From Methanomicrobiales archaeon (GTDB taxonomy: Archaea > Halobacteriota > Methanomicrobia > Methanomicrobiales > Methanospirillaceae): DNA of 64,000 bases. Shown one piece after another: positions 42,447 through 50,492 of the stretch. Both the position numbers and the translations under genes were made by a program. Each line of letters opens with the position of its first letter. The first letter of the stretch is position 1. The notes beneath the pieces are model-generated. The model saw nothing but the letters and a program-made list of their open reading frames with translations. It was not told the DNA's origin and ran no database searches. The stretch is taken from NCBI GenBank assembly GCA_022841205.1, contig JALHCK010000005.1, forward strand, positions 1 through 64,000, read 5' to 3'.

Positions 42447-43447
42447 GATCCGTCATCGGAGAAGAGACGCATGATCCCGTTTTTGTAAAAGTCAAAGACC
42501 GATGAGCCCTCTCCAGCATACACGATCTGAAGTTTCCTGCTGGAATCGACCGAACCGACAACTGCGGCACTCATCCCGACACCGGCGAACCGACTACGGA
42601 TTTCCCCGGTATTTTCTTCCGGGACGGTGAAGACGAACCCCATTCCGGGATATATCCGTATCCATTGTTCAAAGGTCATGTAGTTTGCTGCAAGATCGGG
42701 TCTTGGGAGACGTTCCAGTTCGACCACGGCCCCTTTTCCGCTCATTTCAAGCAGCATTCCGAGGGTTCCGATCATCCCCGGATTGCTGATATCCTTCCCT
42801 GCAGTCACGAGATGAGCCCCCCCCAGTTCCTGCATGAGGCGTACCTGTGCACGCACTTCATCCGCTGACTTCATGGTAACCGAGTCCCAGTTGAGGGCAC
42901 AGGACGGGTGGACGCGCCCATCGAGGTCAATGGCAATCATGATAGCGTCCCCGTCACGGGCCGTATGGCTGTAGATGACAGCATCCCTCGGGGCGATGCC
43001 GAGAATAGCCACATCGATGACGCTATACGGGGTGTCTGGATGAAGATGTCCACCAACGATCGGTACACCAAACTGGAGTGAAGCGTCATGCATTCCGGCA
43101 AGCACTTCCTTCTGGATGCTGGGATCAGAGATGGATAAGACATCGACCATGGCAAGAGGTTTTCCCCCCATGGCGGCGATGTCATGAATGTTGACCAGAA
43201 CCGAGCAGTATCCGGCCCAGTACGGGTCAGCTTCCATGAGCCGGCTCCAGATGCCATCGGCAGCGAGGAGAAGCACCTCGTCTCCATGCTCGATGACGGC
43301 TGCATCCTCCCCAAATGACGCGATAACTTCCGGAGCATCGATCCTGATAGCCCGGACCATCTCACCGATAGCATGTTTCCTCCTGACACCTTCGTAATTC
43401 CTGACAACGGAGGCAATTCTTGCGGTGGAACAGTCGTATACTCTCAT
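42443..43447 (-). CDS. Methanogenesis marker protein 2 (AIR synthase-like)
   Basis: A 334-residue protein of the PurM/SelD/ThiL/HypE (AIR synthase) superfamily, in the subgroup restricted to methanogens (marker 2). The ATP-binding opening ASFGEDAAVIEHGDEVLLLA, the metal-site parts NIHDIAAMGGKPLAMVDVLS and GGHLHPDTPYSVIDVAILG, and the late GMLLEMSGKGAVVELERLP are clear. By analogy it activates a substrate with ATP, but the true substrate is not established. It is coupled to mtxX downstream. The divergent rfcL start is 81 bases away. Confidence 0.9.
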   Translation of the reverse strand: MRVYDCSTARIASVVRNYEGVRRKHAIGEMVRAIRIDAPEVIASFGEDAAVIEHGDEVLLLAADGIWSRLMEADPYWAGYCSVLVNIHDIAAMGGKPLAMVDVLSISDPSIQKEVLAGMHDASLQFGVPIVGGHLHPDTPYSVIDVAILGIAPRDAVIYSHTARDGDAIMIAIDLDGRVHPSCALNWDSVTMKSADEVRAQVRLMQELGGAHLVTAGKDISNPGMIGTLGMLLEMSGKGAVVELERLPRPDLAANYMTFEQWIRIYPGMGFVFTVPEENTGEIRSRFAGVGMSAAVVGSVDSSRKLQIVYAGEGSSVFDFYKNGIMRLFSDDGS

Positions 43448-43528
43448 GGAATCCTCAAAATCCGGTTCTTACTATCCATTCAGCATCATCAGAGATAATT
43501 TATTTGATTCACCGCAGAAGAGATAGGC

Positions 43529-44989
43529 ATGGACTGGGCGTCAAAATACCGCCCGAAGCACGTGAACGAGCTGGTCGGCAATAGCACTGCCCTTCGCCAG
43601 ATGGTGGACTGGGGGCGGAACTGGACCAGGGGCAGCAGGCCGTTAATCCTCCACGGGAAACCAGGTACCGGCAAAACGTCAAGTGTGTATGCCCTTGCTG
43701 CCGATTTGAACTGGGAGGTAATCGAGCTGAATGCCAGCGACCAGCGGACACGCGATATAATCCTCCGTATCGCAGGAACGGGCAGCCAGACGGGCAGCCT
43801 GAGCGGTGCCGGGCGGAAAGTCATTTTGCTTGACGAAGCGGACAACCTCCATGGAACAGCGGATCGTGGCGGGGCACGGGCAATCCTTGAGGTCTTAAGG
43901 ACAGCCCGCCAGCCTGTAATCCTTATTGCCAACGATCTCTACCAGATCCCGGCAGAGATCCGGTCCCGGTGTGACCCGGTCCAGTTTCGTGCCCTTCCCG
44001 CACGATCGATAGTGCCTCGTCTCAGGTTCATATGCAGCAGTGAACATCTCTCGTGTGATGATGCAGCCCTGGAAGCAATCGCCCTGGCAGCGGAGGGAGA
44101 TATGCGTTCGGCTGTCACCATGCTGGAAGCTGCGGCCATCGGAAGGCAAGCTCTTGTTTGGACCGATCTCAGTTCTTCGAAAAAGGACAAGCGATCGACG
44201 GTATTTGACCTCGTAGCCGCCATCTTCGGAAAAACCGGTGGCGAGGATCTCATGAAGATCTCGTATGAAGTGGATGAGACCCCCGACACCCTGGCCCAGT
44301 GGATTGAAGCTAACATCGGGCAGATCAGCGAGGGCGACCGTGTATCCCGTGCTTACCAGTACCTGGCGCGTTCCGATGAATACATCGGTCTTACATACCG
44401 GCACCAGTACTATACGCTCTGGAGATACGCCACGCTTTTGATGGTTCTTGGTGTCTCTGAAGCTGCAGGGGGCTCCGGCATCCGCGCCCGGATAAAAGCC
44501 CCCGAACGCTGGAAAAAAATGGGCAGTTACCGGAAACAGAAGGCAATCCGTACCGGGATGCTCGAAAAGGTCTCTTCAAGCCTGCACATGTCCCAGCATT
44601 CGCTTCGCGATCGCTATCTTCCGGCAATTTCAGCTCTGGCTGATCGCTATCCTGCAGAGTTTGCGCGGGAGTTCTCACTCGATGCCGATGAGCTGAACCT
44701 CCTCATCCATGACAAGACCCGTTCCGAAAAGGTGGTAAAAGCCCTGTCCGAGGAAGAGAAGAGGAAGGAGAAGGAGCGGGAAGCGGCTGAGCGGACGGAA
44801 CACAAGAAGACGTCCGTTATCAGGAAGAGACCGGCAACCCCCGACTCCATCGCACATATCCCCGACTCCATCGCACATATAAAAGAACCGGACGAAAAAC
44901 CAGGCGGCGGTCATGAACAGACCCCTCCAGACCAGGCGGCGGAAGCAAAGGAGAAGAAATCTCAAAAGACTCTCTTCGATGGGTTTTGA
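43529..44989 (+). CDS. rfcL: Replication factor C large subunit
   Basis: A 486-residue clamp loader large subunit, which with RfcS loads PCNA onto DNA. The AAA+ core has WASKYRPKHVNELVGN, Walker A HGKPGTGKTSS (near residue 45), VIELNASDQRTRD, Walker B VILLDEADNLHG and the sensor I TVILIANDLYQ region. The last residues QKTLFDGF form a PCNA-interacting (PIP) box. The tail between about 410 and 478 is charged and low complexity, and contains an exact 7-residue duplication (PDSIAHI twice). The 3' end overlaps the convergent UPF0146 gene by 28 bases. Confidence 0.95.
   Translation: MDWASKYRPKHVNELVGNSTALRQMVDWGRNWTRGSRPLILHGKPGTGKTSSVYALAADLNWEVIELNASDQRTRDIILRIAGTGSQTGSLSGAGRKVILLDEADNLHGTADRGGARAILEVLRTARQPVILIANDLYQIPAEIRSRCDPVQFRALPARSIVPRLRFICSSEHLSCDDAALEAIALAAEGDMRSAVTMLEAAAIGRQALVWTDLSSSKKDKRSTVFDLVAAIFGKTGGEDLMKISYEVDETPDTLAQWIEANIGQISEGDRVSRAYQYLARSDEYIGLTYRHQYYTLWRYATLLMVLGVSEAAGGSGIRARIKAPERWKKMGSYRKQKAIRTGMLEKVSSSLHMSQHSLRDRYLPAISALADRYPAEFAREFSLDADELNLLIHDKTRSEKVVKALSEEEKRKEKEREAAERTEHKKTSVIRKRPATPDSIAHIPDSIAHIKEPDEKPGGGHEQTPPDQAAEAKEKKSQKTLFDGF
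44839..44880 (+). repeat. Exact 21-bp tandem duplication inside rfcL
   Basis: Two perfect copies (44839-44859 and 44860-44880) of a 21-bp unit that encodes PDSIAHI. The length keeps the frame. It lies in the disordered tail of RfcL, so it is likely a recent slip duplication. Confidence 0.85.
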
Positions 44990-45384
44990 CACTTGTGGTA
45001 CCGGTGGAGGACTACACCACAGTCGATGATTTCTCCACCGTCCCCGTATATTTCAAACCCCAGGTGGTAAACGATCAGGTCACAATTGAGACGCCGGGCG
45101 AGCGCGATCAGGGCCGGCACCATCTCTTCTGCCGGCCGAATGGCATAAATGACCTCTATGCCCTCGTAAAAGGCAGTATCAGGAGAGTAAATATCATCGA
45201 TGATAATCGGAACCGCCAGGGGCCTTTCCGGTTCCCTGATATCGGTGCAGATGATTTTGCCCCCGGCTGCCAGGATTGTACGGGCTGCAACGTCATTCTC
45301 TCCCACCCCTACTTCTGCCGCTGACCTGTACCGGGACGCAATCCAGGCGCCGATAGTCCGTTCAATATATTTATGGGCGCCCAT
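44962..45384 (-). CDS. UPF0146 family protein
   Basis: A 140-residue protein of the archaeal UPF0146 family, resembling a short Rossmann-like (methyltransferase-fold) protein. Typical parts are AEVGVGENDVAARTILAAGG, the ICTDIREP strand end, VIYAIRPAEEMVPALIALAR and CDLIVYHLGFEIYGDG. No known function. Its ATG (45384) is only nine bases from the archaemetzincin ATG (45394) on the other strand. Its 3' end overlaps rfcL by 28 bases. Confidence 0.88.
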   Translation of the reverse strand: MGAHKYIERTIGAWIASRYRSAAEVGVGENDVAARTILAAGGKIICTDIREPERPLAVPIIIDDIYSPDTAFYEGIEVIYAIRPAEEMVPALIALARRLNCDLIVYHLGFEIYGDGGEIIDCGVVLHRYHKCQNPSKRVF

Positions 45385-45393
45385 TGTGAGTAC

Positions 45394-45945
45394 ATGGTGA
45401 TGGATCTCCTTATTTTTTGGGATTCCGGAGCACCCGGCGGCCTCGGCCTTCCTGTCTCGCGCTGTATCGGTAATCTGTTTGCCCTCCCGGCACAGATCTG
45501 TTCAAACCCGCTGATCCTGAATGGTTATGATGGCTCCCGGAACCAGACCGATGCCCGTGCTGTCCTTGATTCACTGGGGATTTTCAGGCAGCGGCAAGGG
45601 GTCATGGGCCCGATACTCCTTGTCTGCGGAACCGATCTCTTCACAGCAGGGGTGACTTCACTCTTTGGACTCTCCCGACCGAGATCCCTGGTTGCAGTGG
45701 TCTCTACGGCCAGGCTTGATAATCGATTTTATGAACTCCCGGAAAACGAGGAGGATCTTATTGACCGTCTGGTTAAAGAAAGCGCTCACGAGTTCGGACA
45801 TCTCTTCTCACTCGAGCATTGCGATAATCCCGAATGTATCATGTACCCGCCCCTGACCCTTGACGACCTCGATCGGAAAAAGCAATGGTTCTGTGCTTCC
45901 TGCCGGACCAGAGTTGAGAGTGCAATCCTGCAGACCAGCGTCTGA
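45394..45945 (+). CDS. amzA: Archaemetzincin (zinc metalloprotease)
   Basis: A 183-residue archaemetzincin. The zinc-binding motif HEFGHLFSLEHC (HExxHxxxxxH followed by the family-specific Cys) is near residue 128, followed by the CIMYPPLTLDDL Met-turn and a second zinc site CASCRT with the earlier Cys residues. It starts VMDLLIFWDSG; ATG 45394 or 45400 are both possible. A TATA element (AATATATTTAT, about 45364-45374) lies 20-30 bases upstream, so the transcript is nearly leaderless. Substrate unknown in archaea. Confidence 0.92.
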   Translation: MVMDLLIFWDSGAPGGLGLPVSRCIGNLFALPAQICSNPLILNGYDGSRNQTDARAVLDSLGIFRQRQGVMGPILLVCGTDLFTAGVTSLFGLSRPRSLVAVVSTARLDNRFYELPENEEDLIDRLVKESAHEFGHLFSLEHCDNPECIMYPPLTLDDLDRKKQWFCASCRTRVESAILQTSV

Positions 45946-46241
45946 ATGACGGTGGATATGTCCAGGGAACATACCAGTTTTTCCGAATCTTACTACTTGT
46001 GACAAATTGCTGTTAACTCTATCTTCCTGTCGCCCGGGGCATGCAAATCCGCGCTCCCAAATCAATGAAATGAAGTTGGATTCCACATCGTATCCTGTGT
46101 TTTACAATCCCAGGCCGGGAAAACCCGGAAAGAGAATAATAGATTCATACGGCGATGGTTTTTTAAAAACACATGGTTCACTTGATGAAGCAAAAATACT
46201 GAAATGAAAATGGCCGGGCCATTTACATAAAAAAGAAGATT
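45946..46241. other. Stretch without a firm gene between archaemetzincin and P1
   Basis: A 45-codon plus-strand frame from ATG 46070 (MKLDSTSYPVFYNPRPGKPG..., stop near 46207) has some coding look but no ribosome binding site. CCGGGAAAACCCGG forms a compact palindrome near 46113-46126. The ribosomal operon terminator (46208-46239) lies at the right end. Confidence 0.3.
46208..46239 (-). terminator. Terminator of the ribosomal P1 operon
   Basis: Immediately after the P1 stop the minus strand reads TTCTTTTTTATG, and then the palindrome AAATGGCCGGGCCATTT (46208-46224). T-run plus hairpin at the end of a strong operon supports termination. Confidence 0.5.
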
Positions 46242-46565
46242 TCAGCCAAACAGGGCACCGAGCCCTGCCATGCCACTCTCTTCTTCTTCCTTCTTCTCCT
46301 CCGCTGCTGGTGCTTCTGCGGCTGCGGGTGCAGCTGCCGCAGGAGCGGCTGCGGGCGCAGCCGCCACGGCGACGGGGGCTGCTGCCGCCTTGCTGATAGC
46401 CTCCTCGATGTTGATTCCTTCGAGGGCGGCAACAAGTGCCTTTACACGGGCTTCGTCAACAGCGATACCGGCAGCGGTAAGGACCGCCTTTACACTCTCT
46501 TCCTTGATTGCCTTTCCTGCCTTGTGGAGGAGAAGGGCTGCATAGATATACTCCATTTCTTTCAC
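46242..46565 (-). CDS. rpl12: Ribosomal stalk protein P1 (archaeal L12)
   Basis: A 107-residue archaeal P1/L12 stalk protein, several dimers of which bind L10 and recruit translation factors. The N-terminal dimer domain starts MEYIYAALLLHKAGKAIKEE (start possibly at the second Met, MEYIYAA) and continues AGIAVDEARVKALVAALEG. It is followed by the Ala-rich hinge and the canonical acidic tail ending EEEESGMAGLGALFG. Last gene of the L11-L1-L10-P1 operon. Confidence 0.95.
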   Translation of the reverse strand: MKEMEYIYAALLLHKAGKAIKEESVKAVLTAAGIAVDEARVKALVAALEGINIEEAISKAAAAPVAVAAAPAAAPAAAAPAAAEAPAAEEKKEEEESGMAGLGALFG

Positions 46566-46584
46566 CTACTCTTCAAATTCGAAT

Positions 46585-47439
46585 TCAGGATCCCCTGACC
46601 ATGTTCTGGAGGGCTGCACTTTCTCTCTGCGCTTTTCCGATGATTCCATCGATCACATCTTTCTCATAGATGCTTGCCTCAATGGCAAGACCCCGGGCCT
46701 CTCTCACCGCCCTGGCGATGATCGGTGCTGCAGTCTCATGGGTCGGGACGACTGCATTGACTGAGAGGTTGAATGCCTGCTGTGAGGCGAGGATGATCTG
46801 GCCGGCGATGAAGTCTTCATCGATGGCGAGGACAGACGGCTCATAGAGACTGCCTTCGTAGAAGGCCGCCTGAAGGATGAGCCCGACATCCATTGGTTTG
46901 ATACCAAGTTTTGCCAGCACGTCGGCATGCTTGGGACTGATGGTGTCCCCTTTCCTGACCACCGTCCTGGTCTCACGTATCTTCACCTTCCCGGCTTCAA
47001 TAGCAGCGGGAATTCCCGCCTGCTGCAATTCGCCGACAATCGGACCTGGTTTGAAACTGGTCGGTCCTTTTTCGACCACGATGTCGTCAGGAGCTTTCTC
47101 TCCGGCCTTTGCCGCCATCTTGGTCTTGGTCTTTTCGAGCTTCTTAAACAGCCTGAACGGGTTTTCATTGGTGAAGATTAGCGCCGAATGACCGGAAAGC
47201 CGGTTGGCGAGCGCGCTGACCTCCCCGCCAATCTCGGAGAACGCATGCTCGATCAGCGTGTTCCTCGTCATCTTGAGCTTCGCTGATCCCCTAAGGCCCC
47301 TCCGGATATGCTGGAGCTGGGCGGCAGGGATGCCGTACATATCGACAAGACCGATCAGCGCGTACTTACCGGCATCTTTCTTGATCTCCTCGACTTCCCG
47401 TCTCTTCCATGCAGGGAGGTGATGAGTGTAGAGCGCCAT
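46585..47439 (-). CDS. rplJ: Ribosomal protein L10 (P0 homologue), short form
   Basis: A 284-residue L10/P0, the base of the ribosomal stalk. It has the P0 N-terminal domain (HLPAWKRREVEEIKKDAGKY, IRRGLRGSAKLKMTRNTLIE) and a middle part with FKPGPIVGELQQAGIPAAIE and ISPKHADVLAKLGIKPMDVG. It ends at QRESAALQNMVRGS without the acidic Ala/Glu tail (…GLGALFG) found at the end of most archaeal P0 proteins, which are 330-350 residues. This short form may be normal for the group, as the tail is supplied by P1. Start TAATG overlaps the L1 stop. Confidence 0.94.
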   Translation of the reverse strand: MALYTHHLPAWKRREVEEIKKDAGKYALIGLVDMYGIPAAQLQHIRRGLRGSAKLKMTRNTLIEHAFSEIGGEVSALANRLSGHSALIFTNENPFRLFKKLEKTKTKMAAKAGEKAPDDIVVEKGPTSFKPGPIVGELQQAGIPAAIEAGKVKIRETRTVVRKGDTISPKHADVLAKLGIKPMDVGLILQAAFYEGSLYEPSVLAIDEDFIAGQIILASQQAFNLSVNAVVPTHETAAPIIARAVREARGLAIEASIYEKDVIDGIIGKAQRESAALQNMVRGS

Positions 47440-48083
47440 TATTCCAGCCTCTCTGCCGGGCCCATGGTGGTCTTGACGTAGACCGACCTGATGTTCATGG
47501 ATCCCTGTTCCAGGGTGCTCTCGATCCTTTTAAGAACTGCATCGATGTTCTCGGCAATATGTTCCGGAGGCATCCCGGTGGACCCGACCTTCACATGGAA
47601 GGTCTTCTTATCCTTTGTCCGAACCTTCACAGAGTTCCTTAAGCGCTCGACAATAGGCCTGATGTCGGTACCGCCCGGGACCGGGGTCGGCATCCTGCCC
47701 CGTGGCCCCAGCCGCGGACCGAGGAACCGCCCGACCTGGGGCATCACGCTGGTCTCTGCGAGGAAGAAGCGGTACGAGCTTGCAACCTGCCGGGCTTCGC
47801 GTGGCTCTCCACCGAGCCGTTCAATCTCTTCAGGACCGATGATCAGGTCGACTCCCGCCTCCCGTGCCTGGGTGGTGATGTCGCCCTTGCCAAGAACCGC
47901 TATACCCACCTTCCTGCCGGTGCCGTGGGGAAGAAGAATCGTCTCATCGATACGGTTCTTCGGTTGCGCCATGTCGATATTCTTGAGATTGATGGTTAGA
48001 TCCACGCTCTCAGAGAACTTCCGTTCCGGCGCTTTTTTAATGGCCGCGTTCACGGCCTCCAGAATCCTGGCCCTTTCTACCAT
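47439..48083 (-). CDS. rpl1: Ribosomal protein L1
   Basis: A 214-residue archaeal L1, which binds 23S rRNA at the exit-side stalk and often its own mRNA. Typical sequence: VDLTINLKNIDMAQPKNRID, ETILLPHGTGRKVGIAVLGK, GRFLGPRLGPRGRMPTPVPG and VGSTGMPPEHIAENIDAVL. It is second gene of the ribosomal cluster after L11 (56 bases between). In archaea L1 commonly represses this operon by binding the mRNA leader; the site is not obvious here. Confidence 0.95.
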   Translation of the reverse strand: MVERARILEAVNAAIKKAPERKFSESVDLTINLKNIDMAQPKNRIDETILLPHGTGRKVGIAVLGKGDITTQAREAGVDLIIGPEEIERLGGEPREARQVASSYRFFLAETSVMPQVGRFLGPRLGPRGRMPTPVPGGTDIRPIVERLRNSVKVRTKDKKTFHVKVGSTGMPPEHIAENIDAVLKRIESTLEQGSMNIRSVYVKTTMGPAERLE

Positions 48084-48139
48084 GCCATTCCTCCATAGTT
48101 TTCGACCTCTTCTGATCTCCTATGGTTTCTTTCATATGC

Positions 48140-48613
48140 CTATACAAAGGCCGAATCGTACGTTCCTGCATCGATTGCCGCAAGGATTTCCTTGGGGCGT
48201 TTGCCATCGACGTTGACGCCAACGCTCATGCAGGTTCCGACAACTTCCTTGACCGCGTTTTTCAGATCATAAGAAAGCATGTCGCCCGCCTTCATGCGGG
48301 CGATCCTGACTGCGGCCTCCATCGGCAGGTCCCCAACAATCTGTAAGTTGGGCTCGGGGGATCCCTTCTCGATATTAACCTCTTTCTTGATGAGAGCCGT
48401 CGTGGGCGGTATACCCACCGTGACCGTGAAGTTCTTTTTGTCATCGACTTCGATCTTTACCGGCACCTGCATGCCGTTGAAGCTCGAGGTCTTCTTGTTG
48501 ATTTCGTCGACGACCGCTTTCACGTTAATACCAAGTGGTCCGAGTGCCGGCCCGATAGGGGGACCGGCTGTTGCCTTGCCTCCAGGGACTAAAACCTCGA
48601 CCACGTCTGCCAT
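48140..48613 (-). CDS. rpl11: Ribosomal protein L11
   Basis: A 157-residue L11, part of the GTPase-associated centre. The sequence opens ADVVEVLVPGGKATAGPPIG and continues PALGPLGINVKAVVDEINKK, FTVTVGIPPTTALIKKEV and GTCMSVGVNVDGKRPKEILA. The 107-base gap to spt5 upstream is the largest in the cluster and may hold an internal promoter (minus-strand CTTTAAG near 48677-48684). Confidence 0.95.
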   Translation of the reverse strand: MADVVEVLVPGGKATAGPPIGPALGPLGINVKAVVDEINKKTSSFNGMQVPVKIEVDDKKNFTVTVGIPPTTALIKKEVNIEKGSPEPNLQIVGDLPMEAAVRIARMKAGDMLSYDLKNAVKEVVGTCMSVGVNVDGKRPKEILAAIDAGTYDSAFV

Positions 48614-48720
48614 GGTATCACCATGCTGTCCCGCTGATGGGTATTCAGCGTGGGTTGAAAAAGGTTGACCCGGAGGGACTTAAAGGTTATAGCCGGGCCA
48701 GTGGAATCCACGGAGCGGGT

Positions 48721-49200
48721 TCAGCTGGCCTCACCGCGATCGACAACCCGGACATTGTCTCCCCGGACGGTAATGGGGATCGGGAGAACGCTCTCGTAGA
48801 GCTCGACCGTTATCTCTTCCTTTCCGGTATCGATTCGTTTTACGACAGCCTTTTCACCTTTGAACGGGCCGGCAATGAGCTCGACAATGGTGCCTTCAGA
48901 GATACCGCTGACGACCGGTTTCGGGACAAGGAAATGGGCTACCTCTCCAAGGGTTGTCTCACCGCGGACAACAGTGCGCGCATGGGCGACCTTCTCGACC
49001 AGCTGCTCGATCCGGGCCTGGCTCTCAGGAGTCTCTACAAGAACATACCCTTTCAGCTCATCGGGCACTATGATTGCCACCACCTGGACATCGGTAGCAT
49101 TGGTCTCGATTGCCTTCTTGATGTTATTGGCGACGGTTCGCTCCTGCTTTGAGGTGGTCTTTATGGCAAAAATACGGTTGGTGAATTCTTCCATATCCAT
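48721..49200 (-). CDS. spt5: Transcription elongation factor Spt5 (NusG)
   Basis: A 159-residue archaeal Spt5/NusG, which binds the RNA polymerase clamp and keeps it processive. The NGN domain is at residues 5-95 (IFAIKTTSKQERTVANNIKK, LKGYVLVETPESQARIEQLV) and the KOW domain at about 103-155 (EGTIVELIAGPFKGEKAVVK). It starts where the secE stop ends (TGATG at 49200), and MDM gives two start options six bases apart. Confidence 0.95.
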   Translation of the reverse strand: MDMEEFTNRIFAIKTTSKQERTVANNIKKAIETNATDVQVVAIIVPDELKGYVLVETPESQARIEQLVEKVAHARTVVRGETTLGEVAHFLVPKPVVSGISEGTIVELIAGPFKGEKAVVKRIDTGKEEITVELYESVLPIPITVRGDNVRVVDRGEAS

Positions 49201-49394
49201 CAGGGCAGGGGAATCATGCCAATGTAGATCAAAAATCCGATCATGCCGACAATAAGGACACCTGCCGCAGCTACCAAAGCGATCTTCCTGAACTCGTCCT
49301 TCGTCGGGGTTCGTGCGAGCTTGAGGATGCGCCAGTACTTGCGGAAGAGTTCCTCGTTGATATTGATTTTTATATCAGGTTTTGCGATCTCCAT
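49200..49394 (-). CDS. secE: Preprotein translocase subunit SecE/Sss1
   Basis: A 64-residue single-span SecE (Sec61 gamma type) of the membrane protein translocation channel. An amphipathic helix (FRKYWRILKLARTPTKDEFR, residues 18-37) precedes one transmembrane helix (ALVAAAGVLIVGMIGFLIYI, about 39-58). It sits between ftsZ (six-base gap) and spt5 (overlap), the standard archaeal secE-spt5 arrangement. Confidence 0.93.
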   Translation of the reverse strand: MEIAKPDIKININEELFRKYWRILKLARTPTKDEFRKIALVAAAGVLIVGMIGFLIYIGMIPLP

Positions 49395-49400
49395 GAGATA

Positions 49401-50492
49401 TCACTTGAGAAAATCGATCTCAAACTGTTTCTGGACTTTGGGGGTTAATTTTTCATTCCTACCATATATTTGTGGCGACCGCACCCCGGTCACAACCAGC
49501 ATGGTCCGCATCTTGGCCTGCATTCCCGGATCAACCTGTGCCCCCCAGATAATGCGCGCTCCGGGGTCGATCCTGTTGTAGACTTCCTGGATGACGCCTT
49601 CGGCTTCGGCCATGGTCATGTCCGGGCCGCCGATAACGTTCACCAGCGCGGCAGTCGCACCCGAGATGTCCACATCAAGAAGGGGTGAACGTATGGCTTT
49701 CTTGACCGAATCGGCTGCCTTGTCCTCGCTGTCGCTCTCACCCATTCCGATCATGGCCACCCCTCCCCGTTCCATGACCGTCCTTACATCGGCGAAATCG
49801 AGGTTGACCAGCCCAGGCATGGTGATCAGTTCAGTGATGCCCTTGACCGCCCGCATCAGGACTTCATCGGCGACTTTGAACGCAGCATAGAGAGGGAGCC
49901 GCGGGACGACCTCGAGGAGGCGATCGTTCGGGACGACGATAACCGTGTCGGCCACATCTCTCAGCCGTTCAAGTCCCGCTTCCGCATTCTCCATCCTGAT
50001 CGAACCTTCCGCGGTGAAGGGGAGAGTGACGATCGCGATCGTCAGTGCACCTTCATCCCGGGCAGCCTTTGCAACGATCGGTGCGGCCCCCGTGCCGGTT
50101 CCACCGCCAAGGCCGACGGTGATGAATACCATATCGCTTCCGGAGATGAACCGTTTGATATCCTGCTCGTTTTCAAGGGCGGCCTCCTCCCCGATCTGGG
50201 GGATGGATCCTGCACCAAGGCCCCGTGTGCGTTGCCTCCCGATCAGGACCCGGTGGTCTGCAACAGTCCTGGCGAGGTGCTGGGCATCGGTATTCATGGC
50301 GACAAGGGTAGCCCCGATGATTCCTTCCTCTTTCATCCTGGTGATGGTGTTTGAACCGCTCCCCCCACATCCTATCACCGTGATCTCGGTCTTGAGTTCC
50401 TTGAGTATCTGGTCGAGTTCCTCATTTTCCGTCTTTATTTCATCTGGGTGGGAACTCACCTTGGTCAACGCCTCTTCAACAATCGATCTCAT
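49401..50492 (-). CDS. ftsZ: Cell division GTPase FtsZ
   Basis: A 363-residue archaeal FtsZ, the tubulin-like GTPase that forms the division ring. Diagnostic parts are VIGCGGSGSNTITRMKEEGI (near residue 37), the tubulin signature GLGGGTGTGAAPIVAKAAR (about 126-144), the nucleotide-contact region LVNLDFADVRTVMERGGVAM (T7 loop Asp) and DPGARIIWGAQVDPGM. The N-terminal extension (about 30 residues) and short C-terminus match archaeal FtsZ1. Its start overlaps the dtdA stop as ATGA (50489-50492). Confidence 0.95.
   Translation of the reverse strand: MRSIVEEALTKVSSHPDEIKTENEELDQILKELKTEITVIGCGGSGSNTITRMKEEGIIGATLVAMNTDAQHLARTVADHRVLIGRQRTRGLGAGSIPQIGEEAALENEQDIKRFISGSDMVFITVGLGGGTGTGAAPIVAKAARDEGALTIAIVTLPFTAEGSIRMENAEAGLERLRDVADTVIVVPNDRLLEVVPRLPLYAAFKVADEVLMRAVKGITELITMPGLVNLDFADVRTVMERGGVAMIGMGESDSEDKAADSVKKAIRSPLLDVDISGATAALVNVIGGPDMTMAEAEGVIQEVYNRIDPGARIIWGAQVDPGMQAKMRTMLVVTGVRSPQIYGRNEKLTPKVQKQFEIDFLK

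Noticed and set aside
46007..46207. 66-codon plus-strand frame before the P1 terminator
   Set aside because: Some coding look (MKLDSTSYPVFYNP...) from ATG 46070, but no ribosome binding site and it runs into the terminator; kept only as a note.
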